A DNA stretch of 22,016 bases from an uncultured Lachnospiraceae bacterium (GCA_910578645.1 CAJTQI010000018.1:1-22016), one strand, 5' to 3'; positions 6,556 to 14,759 are shown, counted from the first letter of the stretch. Numbers and translations: made by a program. Notes: generated by a model not told the origin, from the letters alone.

Positions 6556-7663
6556 GGTTTTCTCCCTCTATCCATTCTATTTGCTTCAAAATGTCTGCGA
6601 AAAAGGTCTGTTTGTTTTCCTGTTCCCGGTTTAAGGACGTCTTTATTTCGCCGTCTTTCATAAACAAAATCCTGTCGCAATAGCTGGCTGCCATGACATC
6701 ATGGGTGACCATCAATATTGTTGCACTAAATTCTCTGCAAAGCATGGCGAAGGTGTCTAAAAGCTGTCTGGCAGCATGGGAATCCAATGCCCCGGTCGGC
6801 TCATCCGCAAGTATAATATCCGGATTTACTACAATAGCACGAGCGCAGGCGCAGCGCTGCCGTTGACCTCCCGACACCTCATACGGAAATTTATCTAATA
6901 TTGCCGATATATCCAGCTTTTCAGATAAATTTTGAATCATTGGACGAATTTTTTCTTTGGAAACCTCTTTTATTGTCAAAGCAAGCGCAATATTTTCATA
7001 AATAGTCAAAGTTTCCAGCAGATTGTATTCCTGAAAAACGAAGCCTAAATGCTTGCGGCGAAATTCCGCGGCAGCTTCATCTGGCATATCCACTATATTC
7101 TGCCCGCTGATCCGCACCGCCCCATTCGTTGGCTTATCTATCGTGGCGATTAAATTAAGCAATGTTGTTTTCCCGGAGCCGGAAGCCCCCATAATTCCAA
7201 CAAAGCTGCCGTGCGGTATCTGAAAACTCACGTCATTTACAGCTAATACAGAATTATTTTCTGTTTTTTGTTGTTCCAAAATATTTTCATGCCCTGTCGA
7301 AATATTTTCATAGAGTTTGGAAACATTTTCAACTTCCAAAACATTTTGGAGTACTGTACCGCTTTCTTTTGTTTCCCATTTATCATGCCCTAACCAATTT
7401 GTAATCACGTCCATAAGTACCTCATCTGCTTTTTCTTTCAGCTTTTCTTCCGCAATGCACTCACCCGCAAATAGTTCATTTAAAGTGACTTCCAAAAGAG
7501 TACATAATGGTAAAAACAAAGATAAATCCGGCATAGAACGTCCTGTTTCCCATTTTGAAACTGCCTTATCAGTTATTTCCAATTTTTCTGCTAACTGACT
7601 TTGCGTCCAGCCTTTTGCTTTCCGGCGTTCGGAAATAAAAGCTCCAATCTTAATTTGATTCAT
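6527..7663 (-). CDS. XRE-type HTH fused to an ABC transporter ATPase
   Basis: This 378-aa protein joins a DNA-binding domain to a MacB/BceA-like ATPase. Residues 5-66 form an XRE helix-turn-helix (LAEKLEITDKAVSKWETG). A linker of about 40 residues follows. The ATPase has Walker A GASGSGKTT (159-167), the Q loop in FQEYNLL (210-216), signature SGGQRQR (264-270), Walker B IILADEPTGALD and the switch H321. About 25 extra polar residues interrupt the first ATPase strand (about 118-140). AGGAGGG lies before the ATG at 7663. The gene overlaps the permease gene. The fusion suggests the transporter ATPase also acts as a regulator, perhaps of its own promoter, where two identical palindromes are found. 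I know of such fusions in Firmicutes, but their mechanism is not something I can cite. Confidence 0.88.
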   Translation of the reverse strand: MNQIKIGAFISERRKAKGWTQSQLAEKLEITDKAVSKWETGRSMPDLSLFLPLCTLLEVTLNELFAGECIAEEKLKEKADEVLMDVITNWLGHDKWETKESGTVLQNVLEVENVSKLYENISTGHENILEQQKTENNSVLAVNDVSFQIPHGSFVGIMGASGSGKTTLLNLIATIDKPTNGAVRISGQNIVDMPDEAAAEFRRKHLGFVFQEYNLLETLTIYENIALALTIKEVSKEKIRPMIQNLSEKLDISAILDKFPYEVSGGQRQRCACARAIVVNPDIILADEPTGALDSHAARQLLDTFAMLCREFSATILMVTHDVMAASYCDRILFMKDGEIKTSLNREQENKQTFFADILKQIEWIEGENHDVLEAVNP

Positions 7664-7688
7664 TATTCAACCCTCCTGCCTGCGATAT

Positions 7689-7717
7689 ATTATATAAATC
7701 CGGCACAAAAATGAACA
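7689..7717 (-). promoter_or_regulatory. Likely promoter of the XRE-ABC ATPase operon
   Basis: A perfect -10 TATAAT (7689-7694, minus strand) lies 17 bases from the poor -35 TGTTCA (7712-7717). The start codon is about 25 bases downstream of the -10, so the leader is very short. The proximal palindrome abuts the -35 region. Confidence 0.5.
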
Positions 7718-7718
7718 C

Positions 7719-7771
7719 CTACCAACGGTAGAATTGAGTAAAATATGTCTTTTTTATCCCTACCAACGGTA
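7719..7771. promoter_or_regulatory. Twin palindromic operators upstream of the XRE-ABC gene
   Basis: TACCAACGGTA occurs at 7720-7730 and again, identical, at 7761-7771. Each is a palindrome with arms TACC/GGTA around a 3-base centre, and the first extends to CTACC/GGTAG. The start-to-start distance is 41 bp, about four helical turns, so two bound dimers would face the same side. The sites lie immediately upstream of the -35 element. The helix-turn-helix part of the adjacent ATPase is the obvious candidate binder, which is an inference. Confidence 0.6.
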
Positions 7772-8200
7772 TACTGCCAAATGAATTTCCAATTCATATT
7801 TTCCTATTACTCCGACAGAATACCGTTCTTGCTAAAGTAAAGTATCCACTGAATAGTACCATAAAATTTATCTGTTTTTCACCCGATGGCACGAAACGAC
7901 TATTTTTCGGGAGTGGAAAACAAAAAAGAGCCGTCATCCAGCCCTTTTCTCTTATTATTATTTATTCATTTAATTTTTACCGTTTTACTCATATATAAAC
8001 ACGAAAACTCCCAGAACAAAAGTTCGCACTCTCCCTAATGTAAAAATGTCCCTAAAAGCACACGGAAATAATGTAACTTTGAAAGCTATGTAGTGCCGAA
8101 AGTGCCGTGTTTACGGGCTTTGTGGGCTTTCCGTGTCCGTATCTGCTAGGGAAGGAGACACCCTGACCAAATATGACAATATCCCCCATATTTCAGCAGC

Positions 8201-8214
8201 ATTTGCATGCAAAT
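8201..8214. repeat. Perfect 14-bp palindrome
   Basis: ATTTGCATGCAAAT is fully self-complementary and lies about 35 bases beyond the stop codon of the lipoprotein gene. It has no T-tract on either side, so it is not an obvious terminator. It may be chance in AT-rich DNA. Confidence 0.3.
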
Positions 8215-8248
8215 AATACACCTTTTACCAAAGCTTTCATTTTTTCTT

Positions 8249-9712
8249 TTAGTTTGTATTTACTTCAGCAGCGAAAATTTTGCTGCATAATTCTGTATAT
8301 TCATCATATGAAATTTCAGCTCCATCCAATGTATATTTTATTCCAGCTTCTGCATTATTTGGGTCAAATTCCTCACCGAAATTCATTTCTGCAGTTAAGT
8401 TGTCAGCTCCTTCAAATTTTTCCATATGGTAAAATTCAAATCCTGCACTCGAGCTGTTACTGTACATGACCCATACGGCTCCATTATAATAGGTATAAGA
8501 AAGAACGAGCGCAGTGCCCTCTCCTGCAGCAAATTCATATACCTTGTCATCACGTGCATCAAGGTATATTCCACCATAAGGTCCGTTAATAATCAGTTCG
8601 TTTTCTCCATCATTGTCAAGATCGACTTTCTCTCCAATAGAATATGCATCCCATTCCTCAGAATTTAAATTTAAATCGCTAACAGAAAATGTCGATGCCG
8701 AATCTTCAGAGTCAACTGCGTCTGTCAATCCATTGATAAAGGAATCTAATAATTCATCTACTGCTGCTTCCGAACCTGTATCCGCAGTATCCTGCATATT
8801 ACTTTCCTGCTGATTTGCCGGGAAATCATCTATGTTAGGAACATCTGAGGTTTTGTAAAATTTGTATTCACTCAATCCTGCAAAATCAAGCCATTCCTGA
8901 CCCAAAATGGTTACTACCGCGATATCCTCCTCCAATTTTATGACTCCATTCATCTCATTTCCACGAGGACCTGTTGCTGTAAATTCCAACCCATCTTCCG
9001 CAATTTTTCCCGCACCATCATAAAAACCCCAGAGCCTGAATAAATCTATCTGAATCTGATAAGTTGCATCATCATTTTTCTTTATTTCCAATGCCGGCTC
9101 GTTTACATCATAACTATTATATTCGCCCTCATACTCATATACGTCCGCCCTCACCTCTGTTTTCTTTGTGGCATGATACAAAAAAAGCGCCTCTTCAAAC
9201 CCTGCTTCTCCGTAATACACATTGATTTCATCCGTACTATATTCTAAAACATAATAGCTAAAGTTAACTGTATCGTCAGAAAACACCTGTTCGGGGTACT
9301 TTACATATATCCGATTATTTTCTATAGTTTCTATATTAGATGAATCAGCTAAAAAGCGATAGGAAGATTCCGATTCATAGTCGGAAATATCATATCCATT
9401 GGATGATTTTTGAATCATTAACTTACCGGTTCCATAATCCGATAAATATTCATATTCTCCTGTCAGGTTTTCCAATTCTTCCAAATCTGAACCGGCAATG
9501 TTGTCATCCCGTGTTTTCTGAACTTCACCAGTGCTGCCTCCTGGTTCTGCAGTGCTGCTCATTTCATTCGTTTGAGCGTCTTCTGAATCCTTTGCCTGCC
9601 CACACGATGAAAGTGTTAACAGAGCCGCCCCCATTATTATTACCATTACCGCTTTTTTCATTACTGATTTTCCATTTAAATGCCAATCCTTAAGTAAAAT
9701 GCGTTGTACCAC
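8249..9712 (-). CDS. Predicted lipoprotein of unknown function
   Basis: The protein carries a type II signal peptide with lipobox LSSC, giving the mature start CGQAKDSEDA. It should be anchored on the outer face of the membrane. A Ser/Thr/Glu-rich linker follows. Next come two beta-rich parts with repeats of the form YEYEGEYNSYDV and IQIDLFRLWGFYDGAGKI. The C-terminal part includes KVDLDNDGENELIING, resembling the calcium-binding-like DxDxDG loops of some surface proteins. I used the GTG start at 9712 because AGGAGG sits nine bases upstream (487 aa, lipobox Cys at 37). The ATG at 9661 gives a more conventional signal peptide (Cys at 20) but has only a weak GGAAAA. The gene lies directly downstream of a two-component system and has a LytTR-type repeat in its promoter region. 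The function is unknown. Confidence 0.8.
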   Translation of the reverse strand: MVQRILLKDWHLNGKSVMKKAVMVIIMGAALLTLSSCGQAKDSEDAQTNEMSSTAEPGGSTGEVQKTRDDNIAGSDLEELENLTGEYEYLSDYGTGKLMIQKSSNGYDISDYESESSYRFLADSSNIETIENNRIYVKYPEQVFSDDTVNFSYYVLEYSTDEINVYYGEAGFEEALFLYHATKKTEVRADVYEYEGEYNSYDVNEPALEIKKNDDATYQIQIDLFRLWGFYDGAGKIAEDGLEFTATGPRGNEMNGVIKLEEDIAVVTILGQEWLDFAGLSEYKFYKTSDVPNIDDFPANQQESNMQDTADTGSEAAVDELLDSFINGLTDAVDSEDSASTFSVSDLNLNSEEWDAYSIGEKVDLDNDGENELIINGPYGGIYLDARDDKVYEFAAGEGTALVLSYTYYNGAVWVMYSNSSSAGFEFYHMEKFEGADNLTAEMNFGEEFDPNNAEAGIKYTLDGAEISYDEYTELCSKIFAAEVNTN

Positions 9713-9747
9713 TTCTGTTATCCTCCTGTAATATGATTAACACCATA

Positions 9748-9753
9748 TTTATA
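9748..9753 (-). promoter_or_regulatory. Likely -10 element of the lipoprotein gene
   Basis: The minus strand reads TGATATAAAT, with TATAAA as the -10 hexamer. No good -35 is seen at 17 bases, which again suggests an activator-dependent promoter. Confidence 0.35.
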
Positions 9754-9783
9754 TCACAGTGAGAAGGAAGATAAAATACTCCC

Positions 9784-9812
9784 TGCATAAACAGCACATA
9801 TTTTGCATAAAC
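9784..9812 (-). promoter_or_regulatory. LytTR-type direct repeat upstream of the lipoprotein gene
   Basis: GTTTATGCA (minus strand) occurs twice without mismatch, at 9804-9812 and 9784-9792, 20 bp start to start. The GTT-N-(A/G)TG form resembles AgrA/ComE half-sites, which are normally 20-22 bp apart. The repeats lie between the response regulator gene and the lipoprotein gene, about 31 bases upstream of the -10. A single related TTTATGCAG lies in the kinase promoter at 11924-11932. Confidence 0.55.
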
Positions 9813-9821
9813 GACACAAAA

Positions 9822-10526
9822 TCAATCATCAAACCACATTCTCCATTTAAAAAACTCCTTCTTAAACTCTTTACTGTGAATCCTTCCAATTACTACCTTT
9901 ATTCCGTTGCAAAGCGTAACTTCATGACTGTTTACCTTTTCAATATATTTTAAATTGACAATATATGACCGATGTATCTGAAAAAAACCAAACCGGGATA
10001 AACTTCGTGCGGCTTCAGATATCTGCCCTTCACATAAATGTTCACTGCCATCCAGCATGAGATATTTTAGTTTTCTTCCATTTGTCTCAACAAGCAGAAG
10101 TTCATTCAAGCTTATCTTTATGCGAATCCCAGCGGTATCATTACAAGATACAATCCGTTCCTGAATTTTAGTTTTAAGGAAAAAATCAATCGCCTCATTG
10201 ATTTCCTCTAAATGCTTTTTATCGATATATCTGAAAGCATTTACTCTATAACCTAATCTGGCTAACTCTGTGTGTGATGTTAAAAAACAAACTTTACATT
10301 TGTTTCCAAGATTCATCAACTGTTCCGCTATTTCAAAACCATCTTCCCCTTCTGCAAGTTCAATATCCAAAAACAACAAATCTGCATCTGCATTTTTCAT
10401 AAAATCTTTTCCACTGTTATATGAATTGATTTGTGATGAAATATTCTTATCCCTGCAATATTTTTCGATAATAGTCTGTATCTTATCTCTCCATACCGCT
10501 TCATCTTCTACAATACCTATTTTCAT
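9822..10526 (-). CDS. LytTR-family response regulator
   Basis: This 234-aa regulator has a receiver domain (residues 1-120) with ED at 7-8, phospho-acceptor D54 in LFLDIEL, T83 and a KK pair at 103-104. It also has a LytTR output domain (about 132-230) with LLVETNGRKLKYLML and FFQIHRSYIVNLKYIEKV. GGAG precedes the ATG at 10526. The ATG overlaps the kinase stop as ATGA, a classic coupled junction. The partner is the kinase just upstream. The downstream lipoprotein gene is the likely target, because it has a tandem direct repeat in its promoter. Confidence 0.9.
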   Translation of the reverse strand: MKIGIVEDEAVWRDKIQTIIEKYCRDKNISSQINSYNSGKDFMKNADADLLFLDIELAEGEDGFEIAEQLMNLGNKCKVCFLTSHTELARLGYRVNAFRYIDKKHLEEINEAIDFFLKTKIQERIVSCNDTAGIRIKISLNELLLVETNGRKLKYLMLDGSEHLCEGQISEAARSLSRFGFFQIHRSYIVNLKYIEKVNSHEVTLCNGIKVVIGRIHSKEFKKEFFKWRMWFDD

Positions 10527-11830
10527 TCCTTTTTCTCCTCTGCTTTGGCAGTTGGTATAGCAATACTGATTTGAAACAACGCTTCTCTATTTTCCACTAT
10601 AGATTCCATATAACATTCACCGTGATACTTTTCAACAGTTGCAACAATATTTTTCAGACCAAAACCATGATTTTCCTTATCCTTTTTAGATGACATAAAA
10701 AAATCTGTTTTTGTATTGATTCTTTTGGCTACACTGTTACTAACAACAATAAAAATTTCTTCCTTATGTTCTACAAGTTCAACACATATTCTGGGAACAT
10801 CTGCTTTTATCGCCGCTTCAAAAGCATTTTGCAATATATTTCCCATCAATGTGGTAATATCAAACATCTCAAGAGGCATTTTTTCGGTCAGCTTTCCCCA
10901 AACAACAAACTCTATATTTTCCTTTACCGCCAAATATAAATAATAATTAACAATAATATCGAGAAAACTATCTCCTGTATGAATCTTTAAATCAAACACA
11001 TCCTGAATATTCCAGATAGTATCTATGTACTCTTTGGCTTCTTCTGTCTTTTTTTCGTTTATTAACTCTCTAACAGCACCAATATGATTTACCAAATCAT
11101 GCTTAAAACGCCGTACAGCCACCGACTGCTGTAACTGATAATCGTACTGCTGCTTTTGCATATACATAAAAGACTGCAATTCCCTGTTCTGCCTGTCTGA
11201 TAATATATTTTTGATGGCAAGATTAAGCGTAAGAAAAATGGAATAAAGCACCCCTGTTATGCTGATAAAAAATACTGCATAGGCATCTAAGCCATACATG
11301 GCATGATTTTCGTTAAAGAATAAAAAAACAAAATCATAAAACATCTGGAAAATACTGCCTTGTATTAAAAGTGCAAACTTATACTTAAATTTTATATCAC
11401 CCAAATATATGTCATTTTTCTTAAAAAGCCGCAAATATATCAGAAGATACACCAAAAATGAGAGCAGATAGGCAGGTTCCATCCACCATGTTATACCCAT
11501 GCCGCCAACTCCTCCGCCTATTAAAACAACCTGTATCAGCATGACACTGAACGTATCAATGATTCCCGTGAAATACATAAGGGCAGCACTCAGTATAAAT
11601 AAATGCCACAATCTATCCTCAAAAAATAAACATATGGAAAGTACGCTCCACAATATATAGATAATCGGAGAATTTGTATCAAAATGTACATTATAAGCCC
11701 CTGCTGACAACATAGTCAAAACCGATGCGCCAATAAAAAACTTGTTTTTTCTTGGATTTAACCTGAATCCAAAATGAATTATAAAAAGATATATGAAATA
11801 ATTTGATATATTGTCTACAATATAAACCAT
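10523..11830 (-). CDS. AgrC-like GHKL sensor histidine kinase
   Basis: This 435-aa kinase has about six to seven membrane segments in residues 8-208. A coiled linker (about 209-240) follows, then the H box RRFKHDLVNH with H244. The N box is GNILQNAFEAA (330-340) and the G box HGFGLKNI (388-395). The family usually senses a peptide or cell-envelope signal; no ligand gene is visible. It is the first gene of its operon, with the regulator second. This is the reverse of the order in the system at 2784-4932. The ATG at 11830 is preceded by AGTGAGGTTATC, a modest ribosome binding site. Confidence 0.9.
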   Translation of the reverse strand: MVYIVDNISNYFIYLFIIHFGFRLNPRKNKFFIGASVLTMLSAGAYNVHFDTNSPIIYILWSVLSICLFFEDRLWHLFILSAALMYFTGIIDTFSVMLIQVVLIGGGVGGMGITWWMEPAYLLSFLVYLLIYLRLFKKNDIYLGDIKFKYKFALLIQGSIFQMFYDFVFLFFNENHAMYGLDAYAVFFISITGVLYSIFLTLNLAIKNILSDRQNRELQSFMYMQKQQYDYQLQQSVAVRRFKHDLVNHIGAVRELINEKKTEEAKEYIDTIWNIQDVFDLKIHTGDSFLDIIVNYYLYLAVKENIEFVVWGKLTEKMPLEMFDITTLMGNILQNAFEAAIKADVPRICVELVEHKEEIFIVVSNSVAKRINTKTDFFMSSKKDKENHGFGLKNIVATVEKYHGECYMESIVENREALFQISIAIPTAKAEEKKE

Positions 11831-11901
11831 GATAACCTCACTGTTGTTTCCTGATTATTCCGACTAAATCCCATTCCTGTTAAAGCCCAATCATCTACTG
11901 A

Positions 11902-11932
11902 ATTATAGCATAGAAATTTATTCCTGCATAAA
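11902..11932 (-). promoter_or_regulatory. Likely promoter of the second two-component system
   Basis: The minus strand has an extended -10, TGCTATAAT (TATAAT at 11902-11907). The -35 position is poor and is occupied by TTTATGCAG (11924-11932), similar to the repeat units upstream of the lipoprotein gene. This may mean weak autoregulation, but only one half-site is seen. Confidence 0.45.
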
Positions 11933-12108
11933 AGATAGACTACAAATCTTGCAAACATATACCAAACTTTCTAAGAACTTTTTTTGATAAATTAGTTCTG
12001 GAATCTGCAGATATTAATAATTTGCATGTAGATTCATGTACGGCACAGGGATATCTGAACTATATCGAAATATTCAAGCATCGCCCTTTATAATAATTCC
12101 TATCTCAT

Positions 12109-12385
12109 TACCCTCAGTGAACAAAGGGACATATGGCCGGTAAAGAATCCATTTCAGCTCCTGCTATGTTGCTTTCATTCCGCGTACGCCCAGTACGCAT
12201 CAATCAAGCGCCTTGCAGGAACTGAAATAGATTTCTTTCCGACTCTTCGACCCTGGCCATAGATATTTGAGTGATTTTCAAGGCGGACGATTGAGGCGTA
12301 CTGGACATACGCCGATTGAGGACAACGCTGAAAAACGCTCAAATATCATGGCGCAGGGCATGTGTCCCTTTGTTCACTGAGGGTA
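12109..12385. mobile_element. MITE-like palindromic element with 21-bp terminal inverted repeats
   Basis: CCCTCAGTGAACAAAGGGACA (12111-12131) recurs as an exact inverted copy at 12363-12383, and TA flanks both ends. Inside are two long imperfect stem-loops. In the first, 12139-12164 pairs with 12215-12240 (21 of 26 positions plus a wobble). In the second, 12251-12279 pairs with 12330-12358. Each loop holds a further hairpin, GCGTAC/GTACGC (12182-12198) and GGCGTA/TACGCC (12295-12313), and the two loops are similar to each other when inverted. There is no open reading frame for a transposase. The size, terminal repeats and TA flanks fit a non-autonomous IS630/Tc1-mariner-type element. The family assignment is inference. 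Confidence 0.65.
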
Positions 12386-12450
12386 TGTTAGTATAATATA
12401 TCAAATCCAAAACCGATATATTGTTCAAACATCCAGAAATTTTGCACATC

Positions 12451-12495
12451 CAAAAAGTTGCATATCCGCTGTAACTGATTGCAGATATGCAACTT
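12451..12495 (-). terminator. Rho-independent terminator downstream of the 12618-12971 gene
   Basis: AAGTTGCATATC (12455-12466) and GATATGCAACTT (12484-12495) form a perfect 12-bp stem with a 17-nt loop. On the minus strand the stem is followed by a run of five T, so it would stop transcription of the operon coming from higher coordinates. Confidence 0.6.
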
Positions 12496-12617
12496 CTATT
12501 CCTTTATCCCATAAAAAACATGAAATATGCAACAGATTACTTGCATATACTATCATGCTAGCAATATATTATTGGTACCCATAACCATAAACAATGGTAT
12601 CGTAGCAGCACAATACA

Positions 12618-12971
12618 TCACCACTGCGGAAGACGCGTAATCGTTTCCATCTCTATTCCGAATCGGTAAGCTACAGCGCCATATGCTGCACCACATTCAT
12701 TATATATCGTAATGACACGAACAACAGCTTTTTTCTGTTCCGAAATAATATCCAGGCTATCCATTATGTCCGATGCTGACTGTTCTTCTGCCAACGCCTC
12801 CTGATAATATTTATCCCTTTTTAAAAGTTCATCCAAGTCTGCCACTGTCCTGTGTGCCGCAATTATCTCCAACAATCCGTTTTCCTCATTCGTTCCACCT
12901 CGTTTACAGATATTAAAAGAGCAGGGCATCCTATCATTGATAAGACTTCCTGCTCCCCATACCTTTTTCAT
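12618..12971 (-). CDS. Hypothetical protein, probably with a frameshifted N-terminus
   Basis: I do not recognise a named family. The part from about residue 33 (LLEIIAAHRTVADLDELLKR) to the end looks like a real helical protein of about 90 residues. Residues 1-32 look like read-through of unrelated sequence, and the ATG at 12971 has no good ribosome binding site. A better start is the ATG at 12889, with GAGGTGG just upstream, but it is one base out of frame. One extra A in the AAAA run at 12880-12883 would give MRKNGLLEIIAAH and restore a normal protein. The gene follows the broken toxin and precedes a terminator, so it is probably the last gene of a decayed module. Confidence 0.45.
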   Translation of the reverse strand: MKKVWGAGSLINDRMPCSFNICKRGGTNEENGLLEIIAAHRTVADLDELLKRDKYYQEALAEEQSASDIMDSLDIISEQKKAVVRVITIYNECGAAYGAVAYRFGIEMETITRLPQW

Positions 12972-12988
12972 ATTTTTTCAGGCTCATC

Positions 12989-13399
12989 TCATAGTAATTT
13001 CACAAATTCATCAGGCTCGAACACTTTAACCCTTGACTGTTTAAAATCAGCCGGATTCCGTGTCACAATGTAGTCCACCGTTTCCGCTACTGTACACTCT
13101 TCCTGTAGACAATCTTCAAAGTCCAAAAACTGCTCATTATTAATAGCCGACCTGATCTTCTCTGCGTTCAAATCCGATATCCAAAATATCTCACAAAGAT
13201 TTCAGATAAACTTCCGCCTCTCTTTCTGAGAATATTCCTTCCGCAGCACATAAAATATATTAGGAATACTGTGTGCCGCCAAATATCCCGTGTTCTCCCG
13301 ATTCGCACACTTTGTCATAATGCTCTGGGCTGCCTTGATATGCGGCTCTCTCTTTAGAATAATATCCAGTATGATATTTGTATCAACCAAGATTTTCAG
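12989..13399 (-). pseudogene. PIN-domain toxin (VapC-like), disrupted by an in-frame TGA
   Basis: The two halves are in the same frame. The first half has KILVDTNIILDIILKREPH, a typical PIN N-terminus with its first catalytic Asp in LVDTN. The second half has LDFEDCLQEECTVAETVDYI and TRNPADFKQSRVKVFEPDEF, the C-terminal PIN region with its acidic residues. They are separated by TGA at 13202-13204 (codon 66). A TGA here is one C to T step from CGA. The expected initiation position reads CTG-AAA-ATC (13397-13399) where ATG would be normal; the nearest upstream in-frame ATG is at 13447. A full-length product would be about 136 aa, normal for a PIN RNase. The antitoxin gene overlaps it by 17 bases. 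The toxin is probably inactive. Confidence 0.75.
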
Positions 13400-13625
13400 A
13401 CTTTTCTGTCCTCGCTTCCTCAAGTTCCTTTTCGGGAGCAAAATCATCCGGCAACCGCTTCTCCATACTTAGGATTTCCATAAGAGCATTCTGGGCTCTC
13501 TTTTTATCTTCACTCCTATCTATGGACATTGCTTCCAGATTCTGCAGAATATTGAGCACATATGTCATATTATCTTCTGGCATACGCCGTATCATCTCAA
13601 CCGCTTTTTCTTTCATCAGAGTCAT
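13383..13625 (-). CDS. Antitoxin partner of the PIN-domain toxin
   Basis: This 80-aa protein starts MTLMKEKAVEMIRRMPEDNM and continues with an amphipathic helix (TYVLNILQNLEAMS). Its acidic C-terminus ends LPDDFAPEKELEEARTEKSE. Small proteins of this form commonly lie just before PIN toxins in Lachnospiraceae and would bind and neutralise the toxin. AGGAAG lies eight bases before the ATG at 13625. The gene is intact and overlaps the broken toxin by 17 bases. The DNA-binding class of the N-terminal part is not clear to me. Confidence 0.65.
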   Translation of the reverse strand: MTLMKEKAVEMIRRMPEDNMTYVLNILQNLEAMSIDRSEDKKRAQNALMEILSMEKRLPDDFAPEKELEEARTEKSENLG

Positions 13626-13794
13626 ATCACAGTCTTCCTTTCTTTGTCCGCAGACTTGCTTATGTGTTTATGGTAGCACAAAACAGCCATTCATACAATG
13701 AGATACCTTCGCACTGGCTAGTACAGTTTGATATTGTCAGTTTACCTTCTGCCGTCTTTTTATTTTCCTATGCCTGCACCACAAATATCCGTTA

Positions 13795-14710
13795 TCACGC
13801 AACAATCTGCAACGTCTCCTCATCCCCGTTGTACGCATACACATGATAAGATAGCCTTTCTTCGATATCTACCTGTGTATCGTTGACCTCCCGCACCATT
13901 CCCTCCAACCGTTCATACTCTGTTTCATCTTTTGCCGGCAGTACGATAGTTTCATGCACAGAACTGGGCAGTATAATGAATCTGTCCCCAACCTTATCCG
14001 CAATCATCCGCAGGGTTTTCTTGTCAAGGATTTCCGCTGTCCCGAAACGCTTATGACAGTTTGTCAGTATATACATTCTTGTATCCTACGGAACATTACA
14101 AGGCACAGATGGAAATGTAATCTCCGGCGCGATTCGCTTTATAACAGTTTCGATGGTAGCAAGAGCAGCTTTCCCATCAGCGCGCATATTTATCATCGCC
14201 GTCTGGTAAAGGTTTTTTTCTTCCTGTCTCCACATTTCCATATGCCCGTTATAAATAAGTATCGTCCCGATGCCCTCGCGTATAATCCCTGGCAACGGCA
14301 TAATAGACCACCGCCAGTTCCATAAACATTCTGTGTGGAATCTTTTCAAGCAGTTCCGCATTCTGTTCCACATTAATGAGCTTCACATAAACATTTCCCC
14401 GGACTGTTTCCCAGCTTTTAAATCCCGATATGTCAAAATCCAGCTCATCATCCTCCTCATGTTTCAGGACCAGCCTGCAGACCTCATCCACGTTCTCATC
14501 AAATTTCATCCCATCGGATTCATATTCCCGGTAAAACTCATCCAGATACACACACGGTCCGATATCTTCTTCGTTTTTCGTAACAGCAATCCCGACACGC
14601 TTCACGTTATTATTCTTGAGCACATTATGCTCTTTGAGCTGAAATGCGCCACCCACCTTCGCGCGGATTTCTTTTACTACATTTTCTGCAAATTCCTCAA
14701 AACTCATCAT
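13795..14710 (-). pseudogene. DUF5688-family gene, broken by a frameshift and an in-frame TAG
   Basis: The three pieces together give a normal DUF5688 protein of about 300 residues. Its function is unknown, but it is common in Lachnospiraceae mobile regions. The N-terminal part has MSFEEFAENVVKEIRAK, VYLDEFYREYESDGM and VYVKLINVEQNAELLEKIPH. Near 14280-14290 one base is missing or extra, so the frame changes between ARDYTR and EGIGTILIYNGHMEMW. The frame then meets TAG at 14086-14088 and continues in the same frame with DTRMYILTNCHKRFGTAEIL to the expected C-terminus. The start is set at 14710, because GGAGG lies eleven bases upstream; an ATG at 14728 lacks a site. The TAG is one transition from CAG. 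The gene is almost certainly dead. Confidence 0.75.
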
Positions 14711-14759
14711 AAATTCTTTATCCTCCATTTTCTTGATTCTTTTGCCCGGTGTTCTCTGC

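Larger units (their letters stand above)
7664..8248. other. Gene-free interval between the ABC operon and the lipoprotein gene
   Basis: No convincing gene lies in these 585 bases. The low-coordinate end holds the promoter and operator-like palindromes of the ATPase gene. Around 8085-8130 there are short GC-rich direct and inverted repeats (AGTGCCG twice, a GCC-CGT/ACG-GC stem) that could be a weak terminator for the lipoprotein transcript. At 8201-8214 there is a perfect 14-bp palindrome. The rest is AT-rich with nothing recognisable. Confidence 0.5.
11933..12617. other. Gene-free interval containing a structured element and a terminator
   Basis: No protein-coding gene is supported here. The stretch from 11933 to 12108 shows nothing recognisable. 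From 12109 to 12385 lies the palindromic element described separately, and at 12451-12495 a terminator. The remainder up to 12617 is AT-rich without clear features. Confidence 0.5.
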
